This document shows positions 42,547 through 54,643 of a stretch of DNA of 64,000 bases, piece by piece (positions within the stretch are counted from its first letter, which is position 1; each line of letters opens with the position of its first letter). The notes below the pieces were generated by a model, which saw only the letters and a program-made list of their open reading frames with translations, was not told the DNA's origin and searched no databases. Position numbers and translations under genes: made by a program. Source of the DNA: Platanthera guangdongensis (Eukaryota; Streptophyta; Magnoliopsida; Asparagales; Orchidaceae); contig CM077150.1 of the NCBI GenBank assembly GCA_039583875.1, forward strand, positions 184,144,375-184,208,374, given 5' to 3'.

Positions 42547-42796
42547 TGTTAGAACCCGCCAACCCATTAGTTCATCTCAAAACCCAGGTGTTGAGATGAA
42601 GGGTGGCGGGGTACATGAACACAAAGTGGAGAAGTCTGCAGGCGATGTGGGACTAAGCCCAACCACAGGACCGCGGGGATATTACGCCACACAAGGGGGC
42701 CCACCGGGGTCAACACCCAGACCTGGAACGCGATGGGGAAAGCCCAAACATGCGGTCCCACACACACATGTCCTGCTGGCAAATATAGTCTCAACA
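42547..42796 (-). repeat. 250-bp copia LTR 'B', copy 2
   Basis: Reverse-orientation copy of 33005-33254, a few mismatches apart. Before inversion it lay inside copia C, preceded by a purine tract (TTGCGGGGGTG) and followed by the PBS-like AGGTATCAGAGCAC, so it was set out like a one-LTR junction (PPT-LTR-PBS) just behind copia C's own primer site. Confidence 0.85.
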
Positions 42797-43200
42797 CACC
42801 CCCGCAACAGGACAACCTGCTCTGATACCATGTTAGAAAGTAGAGAAAAAGAGAGAACAAGCGAATAAACTTTTGAATAATTGAAATTTATTATCCAAAA
42901 ATTGTATTTATTACAAAGGTATGCCCTCCTTTATATAGAATGGAGGAGAGATGAGACAATACAAATAAGAGATGTGAGACTATAATTTACAGGACTAAGC
43001 GGTCTATACAAAACAACCCGCACAAGCCGCGCGGTTAGACAGCAGAGCTAACCGCGCGGCTACCAACAGAGGGAAGAGAGACTGCCAGGGTAGACCGCCA
43101 GACCGCCCGGTCTCCAAGCCGGCTGAGACAAACCGCCAGACCGCGCGGTCTTCAACCCGTCAAGACAAACCGCCAGACTGCCCGGTCACCAACTTCAACA
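42797..43200 (-). repeat. Copia C 5' LTR and PBS (displaced by inversion)
   Basis: LTR 43200-42831 (370 bp, TGTTGAAGTTGG...TTTCTAACA), then TGGTATCAGAGCAGGTTG (42830-42813), a perfect initiator-tRNA-Met type PBS, then 16 nt ending in GGGGGTG. Outside the LTR the sequence is ATATC (43201-43205), matching the duplication at the 3' LTR. U3 contains CTATATAAAGG, a TATA box absent from the 3' LTR. Confidence 0.9.
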
Positions 43201-43292
43201 ATATCTATACCGACCACAAGAGCCTGAAATACTTGTTAGATTAGAAGAATCTAAACATGCGACAACAGCGATGGATTGTGTTCCTGGGGTAC
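43201..43292 (+). pseudogene. G2 RNase H fragment
   Basis: Encodes [13 protein letters not shown], a TAG (probably a lost CAG), then KNLNMRQQRWIVFLGY, continuing the frame broken at 37573. It ends at GGTAC (43288-43292), the G3 target duplication; the next codons are at 52118. Confidence 0.9.
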
Positions 43293-45263
43293 TGTAACAC
43301 CCCCATCCGTCGCATGGCATATAATAGAAGGTCCAGCTGGAACCCGACGCCATATACCACAGACAGTCGGAAGGGTTACTAAATGAATAGTCAAACCAAC
43401 CAATTAAGACTACTCGTCCTAATCACAGAGCATTCTAGCGGAAGATTTTTAAAGTTGAAAGAACCCAAAAATAAATCCATCAAAATGAATGTCCACAGCT
43501 ACAACAACAGGAATGAAACCCCAAATACACAGAAACAGGTACATGGCCTTATGGCCTTACAAATGTTCACTTCATAAATAGTGTTTTACATACATCGGCT
43601 CGCAGGCCGGCCATACATGAAATATATAAATAAAACTATTCTACGGCCTTCTAGGGCCAGCACAGCAACATGGGCTCCAGCCCGCTATTTGGCGCTCGGC
43701 TCCGCAGCACCTGCAAGCACATACCACCGCACGGTGGCAAATAAAGCAATGGTCAGCTAAAAGCCAACCAAATTATAATGACCCCGCCCCTTACTCGGGA
43801 CGGCGGTGCTCTTTCCCTGCATAACATTAGCCCAACAATATATATATAGCGCAATTATAATTCGCCACAGGTGTAGGCTCGCACGGCCAAACACCCCGTG
43901 CACTCAGGGCACATTCATGGTGAACCCTGACCCATCAGTGCATTCACCACCACCCCAGGATGGCAACAACATGTGAGCATTTAGCCTTTCTGACCACCGT
44001 CTAAGGCTCCGAGTATGCCAACGGCCAGTCCCCGTCTTCGGGTCTCTCGCACCAAACCACATAGCCTAGGTCCAATTCCACTTGCCCGTTGCTCACGCCG
44101 CATGTCCAATTTAAGGAACTTTGCGCGGGCCAAGCTTCTCTCGGATCCCAAATTTTCCAAAACAATCTCATAACCTAGTTATGATCAAGGCCGGTTCCCA
44201 GACCGTCAGTTAGCAGAACACGTTTCCGCTCAATTTTCCGGGTGCGCCTTGAAGCTAACCTTCAAGGATCCTGCTGCAATCTACCGCGTGGAAACCCAAA
44301 AAATCCAAAGCACGGAGTCTTCTCCGGCAAAACCACCTCAAATGCAACATCACCGATCCAGACAAAACACGTCCGGGTAGGCTTCACACACAATGCCTAT
44401 GCCCGTACTTACGATTCCGGCTCTACATGCAACACAAGGGGGACTATTCCCGTCAACCCCAAGGAACACCACGCACTCACCGCATACTCGCGGGAGCGGG
44501 ATTCCCTATGCAGAAAGAAAGAGCTTCAAGCGCTCGAGTTGAGAATCGTTACCCTTGTAGTCCGTTTTGGCACCATGGAAAAACTACGCGGTTAGAAATC
44601 TTCGTAATGACCTTCCCTCCACGGATCCGCTCTCCGATTTCGAAACGGTACTCTGATGCTCCGCCGGCGGCCGGAAACCTCCTTCTTCTTCCTCTCCTCT
44701 CTCACTTTGGAAGGGAGAACTTTGGAGAGAAAAATGAGGGAATAACTCCCTATTCCCGGCCTTAACAGAGCAGGGTTAAATCTGGGCCACCGGATCCTAA
44801 TAAAAGAAAATGAATGGCTCGGATCTGCATAAAATTCCCCAGACCTGGGCCACACATGGCTTGGCATACGGCCGTGTCCATGGCCGTGTGCCTCGATCCA
44901 GGCACGATCGTCGAACTGAGAAACGCACACGGGCCAAGACACGCCCGTGTCTGACCTGACATGCCCGTGTCGGGTTCCTCGACACGCCCGTGTTCGTGGG
45001 CATGTCATGCATAACCGCCACGGCAACGGACACGACCCATCAGGACACGGGTAGGGACACGGGTTGACACACGCCCGTGTCGGATGACACGCCCGTGTCA
45101 TCTGGCCGTGTTCCTGGCCGTGTCCTTCTCGGGTTGAAAACGACCAAAAAATCACCAGCCAGACACGGCCTTGGACACGCCCGTGTCCTAGGCCGTGTAC
45201 CCCTACAGGCACCAAAACTCTTTTTTCCGCGACCAACTCGCACACAAAATTCAGGGAGTTACA
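43293..45263 (-). repeat. G3 3' LTR
   Basis: TGTAACTCCCTGAATTTTG at 45263 to ...GGGGGTGTTACA at 43293. The U3 part (44870-45200) holds about 14 units of ACACGGGCGTGT/GACACGCCCGTGTC. On its pol side lies the purine-rich AAGTGGGAGAGATT tract. Confidence 0.92.
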
Positions 45264-45317
45264 AATCTCTCCCACTTAAGGAATTTCGTCCCGAAATTAA
45301 GCAAAGGTACACAAAAG

Positions 45318-46766
45318 CTAAATGATACCTGAGTGGAATAACTCGGGGTATTCCTCCAACATAGCTTGCTCTCTCTCCCAAGAAAGCTCCTCACGTCCGC
45401 AATTATCCCAACGGACTTTAACCATTCGGACCTCCTTATTGCGGAGTCGTTTGACTGCAACATCTTCAATTCGCACTGGCTTGACCCTTGTTGTTAACTC
45501 ATAGTCAGCCGGTACCTGATTGTCCGCAACGATCTGCGAAGGCTCTTGCACTGCCTTACGCAACACCGATACGTGGAATACATCATGCAGCCCACTCAAC
45601 TCCGTCGACAGCTTTAATCTATACGCCGCCTCGCCAACACGCTCCAGGATTTTAAATGGTCCAAGGTATCTCGGACTCAGCTTCTTCAAGCGTCGAACCC
45701 GCGATACACCCTTGAACGGCTTGATATTCAAATATACCATGTCGCCAACGTTGAATTCCACATTTCTATGTTTGGCATTGTAATACTTTGACTGTCTATC
45801 CTGAGCAATCTTCAGCCTTTCCTGAATTGTCCGTATCATTGAAGTGGCATCTTCCACCGCTTGACGTTTATACAACTTTGATTCGCCTGCCTCCAACCAA
45901 GACAACTGCGTACGACACTTCCTTCCGTACAAGGCTTTGAAAGGCGCCATTCCAATGCTTGTCTGAAAGCTGTTGTTGTAAGCAAACTCCACCATGTACA
46001 GGTGATCCTCCCAATGCTTCCCGAAATCTAGGACGCACATGCGAAGCATGTCCTCCATAGTCCTGTTGACTCTCTCGGTTTGGCCATCTGTCTGCGGGTG
46101 AAATGCTGTGCTGAACTTTAGCTTAGTACCCAACAGACCATGCACCAACCTCCAGTCATTTGACGTGAAGCGTCCATCTCGATCACTAACAATACTTCTA
46201 TGCACACCATGCAATCGTACAATATTATCCACGTAGAGTTTGGCTAACTTTTCCACTGGATCCTCCTTTCTCACTGGGATAAAGTGCGACACCTTTGTCA
46301 ATCTATCTACGACCACCCAAATGGCGTCATTTCCTTTCTGCGACTTCGGCAAACCGTGCACAAAATCCATAGATATATCGTCGAACTTCCATTCTGGGAT
46401 AGGAAGGGATTTCAAGAAACCTCCGGGCTTCTGGCATTCCGCCTTCACCAATGCACAAGTACGGCACTTGGCCACATAAAGTGCCACATCCTTCTTCAAA
46501 CCCGGCCACCAGAATAATTTCTTCATGTCTATATACATCTTAGTGCTTCCCGGGTGGATTGAGTACTTGGTATGATGAGCCTCATACATCAACTCCTCCC
46601 GAATATTATCCGCACTAGGAACGCATAGACGACTGTCCTTCCTTAGCAACCCATCTTCAACCACAAACTGGGAATTTGACCCATCCAAAGCTTCATCCAA
46701 GATTTGCTTCATGCTGCTATCCTGAACCAAAGCCCTCCGAACTCTATCCGCTAGGTCACATTGCAC
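45318..46766 (-). CDS. G3 integrase with chromodomain-like tail, intact frame
   Basis: 482-codon open frame covering the integrase part of gypsy pol, which inserts cDNA into the genome. The zinc finger has HHTKYSIHPG and CRTCALVKAEC (about residues 68-115). The core has MDFVHGLPKSQKGNDAIWVVVDRLTKV (first Asp), SDRDGRFTSNDW (second Asp) and FHPQTDGQTERVNRTMEDM (Glu), so D,D,E is complete. After LSPRYLGPFKILERVG and HDVFHVSVLRK, the tail PVRIEDVAVKRLRNKEVRMVKVRW...EELSWEREQAM...YPELF is the Tekay/Del-type chromodomain-like module thought to bind heterochromatin. It begins at the first Met after a TAA-free RNase H join, so it is really the C-terminal part of a polyprotein. Confidence 0.9.
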   Translation of the reverse strand: MQCDLADRVRRALVQDSSMKQILDEALDGSNSQFVVEDGLLRKDSRLCVPSADNIREELMYEAHHTKYSIHPGSTKMYIDMKKLFWWPGLKKDVALYVAKCRTCALVKAECQKPGGFLKSLPIPEWKFDDISMDFVHGLPKSQKGNDAIWVVVDRLTKVSHFIPVRKEDPVEKLAKLYVDNIVRLHGVHRSIVSDRDGRFTSNDWRLVHGLLGTKLKFSTAFHPQTDGQTERVNRTMEDMLRMCVLDFGKHWEDHLYMVEFAYNNSFQTSIGMAPFKALYGRKCRTQLSWLEAGESKLYKRQAVEDATSMIRTIQERLKIAQDRQSKYYNAKHRNVEFNVGDMVYLNIKPFKGVSRVRRLKKLSPRYLGPFKILERVGEAAYRLKLSTELSGLHDVFHVSVLRKAVQEPSQIVADNQVPADYELTTRVKPVRIEDVAVKRLRNKEVRMVKVRWDNCGREELSWEREQAMLEEYPELFHSGII

Positions 46767-46960
46767 CTCTGTCCAAAACAGTTTTGCCTCGTCACTTGAC
46801 TGCTTATCGACGCAAGATATTTCCTATGCCTCCAACTCTTGGACCAATCTCTCATCATGTACTGATAACCAATTGGCTTGTGCGGGTATCTTACGACTCA
46901 ACGCATCCGCCACTGCATTTCCCTTCCCAGGCACATAGTGTATCTTGAAGGTGTAGTCCC

Positions 46961-48713
46961 CTAAGAACTCCACCACCTCCTCTGCCTCATGTTCAAATCC
47001 TTTTGGTCCAATAGGTACTTCAAACTCTTATGATCGGTGTAAATATCGACCTTCACACCGTACAGATAGTGCCTCCAAAGCTTAAGAGCAAATATCACGG
47101 CCGCTAACTCTAAGTCGTGGACCGGATAATTCCTCTCATGAACCTTCAGTTGTCGTGAACCATAAGCTATCACTCTCCCATGCTGTAGCAGAACACAGCC
47201 CAAACCACTGCCCGAAGCATCACTATAGATCTCGAACCCTTCGGTTCCACTTGGCGAACATAAAATGGGCGCCGTAGTCAACCGCCTCTTCAATTCTTCA
47301 AAAGCCTGTTCGCACTCCGGAGACCACACAAACTTCTGATCCTTTCTTGTCAACGTCGTGAGTGGTAGTGCTATCCGCGAGAAGTTCTCTACGAAGCGCC
47401 TGTAGTAGCCAGCAAGCCCCAGAAAACTCCGGACCTCTGCCACCGTAGTCAAGTAGGCCACTCCCGTATCGCCACTATCTTCGCTGGATCCACAGTTATT
47501 CCTTCTCCACTGACAACATGACCAAGGAACGCTATCGAGGATAACCAGAACTCACACTTGGAGAACTTTGCATACAACTGACTTTTCCTCAATGTCTCCA
47601 ACACCATGTGTAAATGCTTGTAATGATCCTCCTCGCACCGCGAATACACCAGGATATCATCGATAAATACTATCACAAACTGATCCAGGTATTCTCTGAA
47701 CGTCCTATTCATCAGATCCATAAATACGGATGGCGTATTCGTCAACCCAAACGGCATAACCGTGAACTCGTAATGCCCAAACCGCGTACTAAATGCTGTC
47801 TTTGGGATGTCGCTCTCCCTTATCCTCAACTGATAGTAACCGGACTTCAAATCTAACTTCGAATATACAGTTGATCCAACCAGCTGATCAAATAGATCGT
47901 CAATCCTCGGGATTGGATATTTGTTCTTCTCCGTAAGTTTGTTCAATTCCCGATAATCGATACAAAGCCGCAAGCTCCCATCTTTCTTCTTAACAAAGAG
48001 AACTGGTGCGCTCCAAGGCGACGAACTTGGACGCACATAACCTTGCTCTAGCAACTCTTGCAGTTGCACCTTCAACTCTGCCATTTCTCTTGGGGCTATC
48101 CTATAGGGGAGCGTGACACCGGTTTGGCACCCGGTACCAGCTCTATAGTAAGTCTATCTCCCGCTGAGGAGGGGCTTCTGGGAGATCATCTAGAAACACA
48201 TCAGGATACTCGGACACAACTGGGATGTTGCCCAAACTAGGTTTAGGCGTCGCAGTCTGCACTAGAGTGACATACAGTTCTGCCCCAGACCGAACTTCCT
48301 TGAACACCTGAAGGGCCGATATCAGAACTTTCCCTGACCCCTTCATGCCCGCAAAAGTAGTCTCCCGTTCAGTGTCCAGACCCAACTTGACTTCTTTACG
48401 GTTGCAATCAATACATGCACTTTGCTACGAGAGCCAATCCATACCGAAAATTACGTCGAACTCCACTAATGGTAGAACCAACACCCGCAAATCAAACTCC
48501 CGGTCTCCAATCCGAATCTTCACAACAACAAATCCCTATCCACATGCATTGAGCACCCATTAGGCAACAACACATCCAACTTGTTTTCTGCCATCGAGAA
48601 CGGAACTCCGATGCGCGATATAAACTTTTCAGACAAGAAGGAATGTGATGCCCCGTATCAAAAAGGGCTCTCGCCGGAAACCCAAAGATCAACACAAAGC
48701 CTAGCACTAACAA
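46961..48713 (-). pseudogene. G3 protease, RT and RNase H (broken)
   Basis: Protease: ALFDTG at about 48670, where a 1-nt loss shifts the frame within the HSFLS block. 48385-48143: [36 protein letters not shown], ending in a stop. RT 48084-47449: [86 protein letters not shown] small shift at about 47455 precedes [23 protein letters not shown] and RNase H ([65 protein letters not shown]) to 46961. Catalytic FIDD and RNase H acidic residues are intact. Confidence 0.88.
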
Positions 48714-48780
48714 ACGTAAGCTAACAAATACGAAGGTAACAACTATAAAAGTTAAACCACTGTAATTTAACTCATACCTG

Positions 48781-49854
48781 TCACCACGTCTGCTTGCTTA
48801 ATGGCCTCCTGTAGGCCAAGGTTGTAGACTCTAGGCTGGGCTGGAGCATGATGGGATGCGGTTGACTCCACCGCCTTCCCCTTCTCCTCATAAGTCGCTC
48901 CAGGTCTCCTCTCGGACTTTGGACGTCCGCTCCAACACTCTCGAGCAAAATGCCCCGTCTTCCCGCAGTTGTAGCAAGCCCCGGGGACTCGACTTGTAGT
49001 TGCCCCCAAAGCATCAGCCGAAGGGCTGAGTTTGAAGTCCTCCGCTTCTTGTTCCATCTGCGGAAACCTGTCTTGTTACTTGGCACCTTGAACTCGGTCT
49101 TCCTTTCTACTGGGTCCCTCTTCTCTTGAACCTTCTTCGCAACCTTTTCCAATGATCGGGCTGAATTGACCAAGGCTAGGAAGCCCTGCGCCTTAGGCCC
49201 AGCAAGGAGTAACTGTAAATCGCCGCGAAGACCCTCATAGAATCGGTTGGTCTTCCTCTCTTCTTCTGAAAACATAGCACCAGCATAACGACCCAACCGT
49301 GTGAACTCATGCAGATATTCGTCCACGCTTCTGGATCCCTGAGTCAAACCAAGAAATTGATTCTCCATATCCAACCTCTGAGCAGAAGGTACAAATCTGG
49401 CTAGGAACAATCTTGAAAATTCCTCCATCGGCACATCCGCAAGCTGCCTTTCCACTAGAAGATGAAACTCCAACTCGTCCCACCACATCCTCGCTTCTCC
49501 TTCCAAAAGAAAAGTCGCTATGGTGGTCTTCTGCCACTCCTCAGTCATTGTGGCCGTCAACACCCTCTTTATGGAAGAGAGCCAGTCCTCAGCTTGAGTT
49601 GGTGTTCCAACCCCATTAAACCTCGGAGGATTAAAGCCCATCACGTGCTTTAGCTGCCTCTCTGTAGTTCTCCTTGGCTCTACTAACTCAACTGCCGCGC
49701 GTTCCACCACTCTCGGCTCTGCCGCCCTAACCGGTTCTTGCTCATTTGCAGGAGGTCTGCGATGCATTTGCCCTGCAGGTTGGGCATTTATCATTACGAA
49801 CACGGCTTCAGCCACCATCCTGATGGTTTCCGCTGAAGGAGGTGTAGCAGGCAC
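48781..49854 (-). pseudogene. G3 gag (one frameshift)
   Basis: ATG 49854 (MPATPPSAETIRMVAEAVF); gag fold with [122 protein letters not shown] 1-nt deletion at about 49030 (C3 for C4) moves the zinc knuckle GACYNCGKTGHFARECWSG and the tail YNLGLQEAIKQADVV to another frame (49057-48767). Apart from this it is nearly complete. Confidence 0.88.
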
Positions 49855-50123
49855 GTCCCTTGGTGCACTACTTTCCGCTGATTGCGGACGCTCTGACTGA
49901 CCAGCACCGCTCCCAGCTGCCTAAATTAGCAAAGACACACGATTAGACAACAAACAAATTGCTAAAAGCAATCATTGGAACACTCAGGTTCCACCAAACA
50001 AGTGTATTTTTCATTCCTAAGTGGACATTCATGGGTTCTTTTTGATGTTATAACGATGACGCACACATGTGCTCACCACCCCTTAAAAGAATTCACCCAC
50101 GAATTCATTTAAGCTTGACCGTA

Positions 50124-50141
50124 ACCAGAAGTCTGATACCA
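50124..50141 (-). other. G3 primer-binding site
   Basis: Minus strand TGGTATCAGACTTCTGGT starts three bases after the LTR end (50145). It agrees with initiator-tRNA-Met over 10 bases and then diverges, as does the G1 site, so the priming tRNA is not certain. Confidence 0.75.
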
Positions 50142-50144
50142 AAT

Positions 50145-52117
50145 TGTAACACCCACATCCGTCGCATGGCATATAACAGAAGGTCCAGCTGGAACCCGAC
50201 GCCATATACCACAGACAGTCGGGAGGGTTACTAAATGAATAATCAAACCAACCAATTAAGACTACTCGTCCTAATCACAGAGCATTCTAGCGGAAGATTT
50301 TTAAAGTTGAAAGAACCCAAAAATAAATCCATCAAAATGAATGTCCACAGCAACAACAACAGGAATGAAACCCCAAATACACAGAAACAGGTACATGGCC
50401 TTATGGCCTTACAAATGTTCACTTCATAAATAGTGTTTTACATACATCGGCTCGCAGGCCGGCCACACATGAAATATATAAATAAAAACTATTCTACGGC
50501 CTTCTAGGGCCAGCACAGCAACATGGGCTCCAGCCCGCTATTTGGCGCTCGGCTCCGCAGCACCTGCAAGCACATACCACCGCATGGTGGCAAATAAAGC
50601 AACGGTCAGCTAAAAGTCGACCAAATTATAACGACCCCACCCTTACTCGGGACGGCGGTGCTCTTTCCCTGCATAACATTAGCCCAACAATATATATATA
50701 GCGCAATTATAATTCGCCACAGGTGTAGGCTCGCACGGCCAAACACCCCGTGCACTCAGGCACATTCATGGTGAACCCTGACCCATCAGTGCATTCACCA
50801 CCACCCCAGGATGGCAACAACATGTGAGCATTTAGCCTTTCTGACCACCGTTTAAGGCTCCGACTATGCCAACGGCCAGTCCCCGTCTTCGGGTCTCTCG
50901 CACCGAACCACATAGCCTAGGTCCAATTCCACTTGCCTGTTGCTCACGCCGCATGTCCAATTTAAGGAACTTTGTGTGGGCCAAGCTTCTCTCGGATCCC
51001 AAATTTTCCAAAACAATCTCATAACCCAGTTATGATCAAGGCCGGTTCCCAGACCGCCAAGTTAGCAGAACACGTTTCCGCTCAATTTTCCGGGTGCGCC
51101 TTGAAGCTAACCTTCAAGGATCCCTGCTGCAATCTACCGCGTGGAAACCCGAAAAAATCCAAAGCACGGAGTCTTCTCCGGCAAAACCACCTCAAATGCA
51201 ACATCACCGATCCAGACAAAACACGTCTGGGTAGGCTTCACACACAATGCCTATGCCCGTACTTACGATTTCGGCTCTACATGCAACACAAGGGGGACTA
51301 TTCCCGTCAACCCCAAGGAACACCACGCACTCACCGCATACTCGCGGAGCGGGATTCCCTATGCAGAAAGAAAGAGCTTCAAGCGCTCGAGTTGAGAATC
51401 GTTACCCTTGTAGTCCATTTTGGCGCCATGGAAAAACTACGCGGTTAGAACTCTTCGCAATGACCTTCCCTCCACGGATCCGCTCTCCGATTTCGAAACG
51501 GTACTCCGATGCTCCGCCGGCGGCCGGAAACCTCCTTCTTCTTCCTCTCCTCTCCCACTTTGGAAGGGGAGAACTTTGGAGAGAAAAATGAGGGAATAAC
51601 TCCCTATTCCCGGCCTTAACAGAGCAGGGTTAAATCTGGGCCATCGGATCCTAATTAAAGAAAATGAATGGCTCGGATCTGCACAAAATTCCCCAGACCT
51701 GGGCCGCACACGCTTGGCACACGGCCGTGTCCATGGTCGTGTGCCTCGATCCAGGCACGATCATTGAACTGAGAAACGCACACGGGCCAGACACGCCCGT
51801 GTCTGACCTGACACGCCCGTGTCGGGTTCCTCGACACGCCCGTGTTCGTGGGCGTGTCACGCATAACCGCCACGGCAACGGACACGACCCATCAGGATAC
51901 GGGTAGGGACACAGGTTGAACACACGCCCGTGTCGGATGACACGCCCGGTCATCTGGCCGTGTTCCTGGCCGTGTCCTTCTCGGGTTGAAAACGACCAAA
52001 AAAATCACCAGCCAGACACGGCCTTGGACACGCCCGTGTCCTAGGCCGTGTACCCCTACAGGCACCAAAAACTCTTTTTTCCGCGACCAACTCGCACACA
52101 AAATTCGGGGCGTTACA
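50145..52117 (-). repeat. G3 5' LTR
   Basis: TGTAACGCCCCGAATTTTG at 52117 to ...GGTGTTACAA side at 50145, 1973 bp. The GACACGCCCGTGTC palindrome cluster lies at 51715-52060. Matches the 3' LTR with scattered single-base and 1-nt indel differences. Read-through small frames are not coding. Confidence 0.92.
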
Positions 52118-52318
52118 GGTACTACACGGTCCAAAATCATTTTGTGCCTGGGAAAGGCAATGCAATCGCGGATGCGTTGAGTCGTAGGCCCCAGCTCAAG
52201 CCAATTTCCTATCGGTCCATGACGAGCTGTTGGTTCGGGAGTTGGAGGCGTTGGAGATCTCTTGCGTAGACAAGCAGACAAATGCCAAAGCACTTTTGAA
52301 CTGGACAGAAGTTCAGTG
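52118..52318 (+). pseudogene. G2 RNase H end fragment
   Basis: Encodes YYTVQNHFVPGKGNAIADALSRRPQLK, then frameshifted linker (VHDELLVRELEALEISCVDKQ) and NWTEVQ, continuing from 43292. Ends with CAGTG (52314-52318), the G1 target duplication. Confidence 0.9.
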
Positions 52319-54622
52319 TGTAACGCCCCGAAACTCAAAGGATCAAAGGGGGACGTTTTGGGCCTGTTTGGGTTCTGGCTGCAGGCACACGGCCTGGGAC
52401 ACGGGCGTGTCCCTGGGCGTGTCAAGCCTGTGTCGACACTAAGACGGGAAGTCGACACTTTGGTCTCGACATTGTGTCGAGACTGGGCACACGGCCTGTG
52501 ACACGGCGTGTCGCAGGGCGTGTCGACCCGTGTCGACACTTAGCCGCGAAGTCGACACTATGCTTTGATGATGTGTCGAGACATGGCACACGGCCTGCGA
52601 CACGGCCGTGTCGCAGGGCGTGTCAGCTCGTGTCGACACTCGTCCCGCGAAGTCGACACTTTGGTGTCGACAATGTGTCGAGACATAGCACACGGCCTAC
52701 GACACGGGCATGTCGCAGGGCCTGTCGACCCGTGTCGACACTTAGCCGCGAAGTGTCGGGACCGTGTACACGGTTTGGAGCCCAGGCATGTCAAGGTGAC
52801 ACGGGTCGGGACACAGGCGTGTCCTAGAACCCGTGCAGTGCTCGGGTTGAAAATAGGGAAAAATCATGGGGTACACGGCCGTCCACAGGGCCATGTGAGG
52901 TGGAACACGGGCGTGTCAGGTCGAACACGGGCGTGTTCGATACCCGTGTGAGGTTCCAGGTGATTCGATTTTGACGGCGAATGAGGCACACAACCCTGGA
53001 CACGGGCGTGTGCCAGGCCGTGTTCGGTCCAGATTGGGCATTTCAGCCCCGAATCAAAGCCGTTCGTTTTCCTTGTTTTGGGATCCAACGGCTGGGGGAT
53101 GTTCCTGAAGGGATATACCCGTGGATGGGCTTAGAAAACCCTCACTTTTCTTAAGTGTTCTCTTTCTAAATCCTTGGAGAGAGAGGAGAGCTAAGGGAAG
53201 AAGAAGGAGCTAGATCCGCCATTGGGGGAGCTTCGGAGCTCCGAATCGCGAGCCGACTCCGGATCCACGGAGGCAACGCTAGTGCGGTTGTTCTCATCCG
53301 ATTACTTTTCAATGGCGCCAAAGAGGAACGCAAGGGTAACGATCCTCATCTTGAGCATGAATAGCTCTCTTTCATAGCATAGGAAGCCCGCTCTCGCGAG
53401 TTTGCGGAGAGTTGGGGGCGTTCCTTCGGGTAGATATGTGAAGTCCCTGTTGTTTAGCGTCTGTATGCGAGAACGGACATAGGCATGATGTGTGAAGCCT
53501 ACCCGGACATGTTAGTCTGGATCGATGATGTTGCATTGCATAAGGCCGGAGAAGACTCCGTGCTATTGGTTGTTTTTCTTGTTTTCTACGCGGTAGATTG
53601 CAGCAGGGAGCCTTGGGGACTAACTCAAAGGTGCACCTGGAAAACTGGGCGGATACGAGATCTTGCCAACTTGGTGGCCTGAGAGCCAACTTGAACATAA
53701 CCGAGTTATGTGACTTGTGGTAGAATGGGACTCGGTGGAAGTTTGACCCGCGCAAATGGCTTAAATTGCCGTTGCGATGTGAGCACGGGTTAGATGGAAC
53801 CGTACCCGCTCTATATCATTCGGTTTAAAGAGACCTAAGGTTATGTGGCACTTGCCGTTGGCATAGATGTGATTCTTCGGCGGTCAATGGCTTAAATTGT
53901 CGTGACCCAGGCCAAAGAAGACATATTGCTCATAGGTTTGGCCGTCTAAGTGGCGGTGGTGAGTCCGGAATGTTAATGGCTTTAATTGACGTGACATCGA
54001 CCGGTTCACCGAGAATGTGCCCTGAGTGCATGGGGCGTGTGGCCGAGCGAGCCAACGTCTGTGATGAAATGGCTATTGTTATAAATTGCTCGCTTATGCT
54101 AATGAAGTGCAGGGAAGGAGCATCGCCGCCCCGAGTTGGGGGCGGGATCGTTATAATTTGGTCAGCATTGCTGACCGTTGCCTTGTTTTCGCCACCGTGC
54201 GGTGGTTTGTTGCCTGCAGGTGCAGCTGGACCAAGCGGTCAATAGCGGGCTAAAGCCCTTTTTGCGAAGCCGGCCCTCGAAGGCCCAAGTGGAAGTGTTT
54301 ACTGCTTTATTCATGTGTGACCGGCCTGCGTGCCGTGGTTTGTAAAACATGTAATTTAAAGTGCAACATTTTGTAAGGCCTTAAGGCTTATTTTGAGTAT
54401 TTTGTATAACATTCCTATTCTGTACTAGTGGACATTCATGCTCTAATGCTGGGTTCTTTGTTACAACTTTTATAAACTGCTTCCGCTAGAATGCTCTGTG
54501 TAGGACGTTGAGATTGGTTGGATGGTTTCCATAAGTAACCACCCGGTCTGTCTGTAGTATATGGCATCGGGCCCCGGCCGGACCTACTGCTATATGCTAT
54601 GCGACGGATAGGGGGTGTTGCA
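52319..54622 (+). repeat. G1 5' LTR
   Basis: TGTAACGCCCCGAAACTC...GGGGGTGTTGCA. U3 starts with a palindrome cluster (52380-53035). The inner part has no coding frame. A long AG/GA-rich leader-like stretch (GAGAGAGGAGAGC, 53170-53200) follows ATACCCGTGGATGGGC. Confidence 0.93.
52425..52760. repeat. GTGTCGACAC and GACACGGGCGTGTC arrays in G1 U3
   Basis: Four higher-order units of about 120 bp, each made of GTGTCGACACT, GAAGTCGACACT, GTGTCGAGAC, GCACACGGCCT and GACACGGGCGTGTCGCAGG-type words. The decamer GTGTCGACAC is identical to the S1 copia unit. The 3' LTR has the same block at 59620-59965. Confidence 0.92.
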
Positions 54623-54625
54623 ATT

Positions 54626-54643
54626 TGGTATCAGACTGCTGGT
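54626..54643 (+). other. G1 primer-binding site
   Basis: TGGTATCAGACTGCTGGT starts three bases after the LTR. Initiator-tRNA-Met type over the first 10 bases, as in G3. Confidence 0.75.

Larger units (their letters stand above)
43293..52117 (-). mobile_element. Gypsy G3 (Tekay-type), complete with target duplication
   Basis: 8825 bp: 5' LTR 52117-50145, PBS, gag, PR, RT, RNase H, IN with chromodomain-like tail, polypurine tract, 3' LTR 45263-43293. Flanks are GGTAC (43288-43292) and GGTAC (52118-52122). The two LTRs (1973 and 1971 bp) are near-identical by eye. It is inserted in G2 RNase H. Integrase is intact; gag, PR and RT have single-base frameshifts. Confidence 0.93.
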
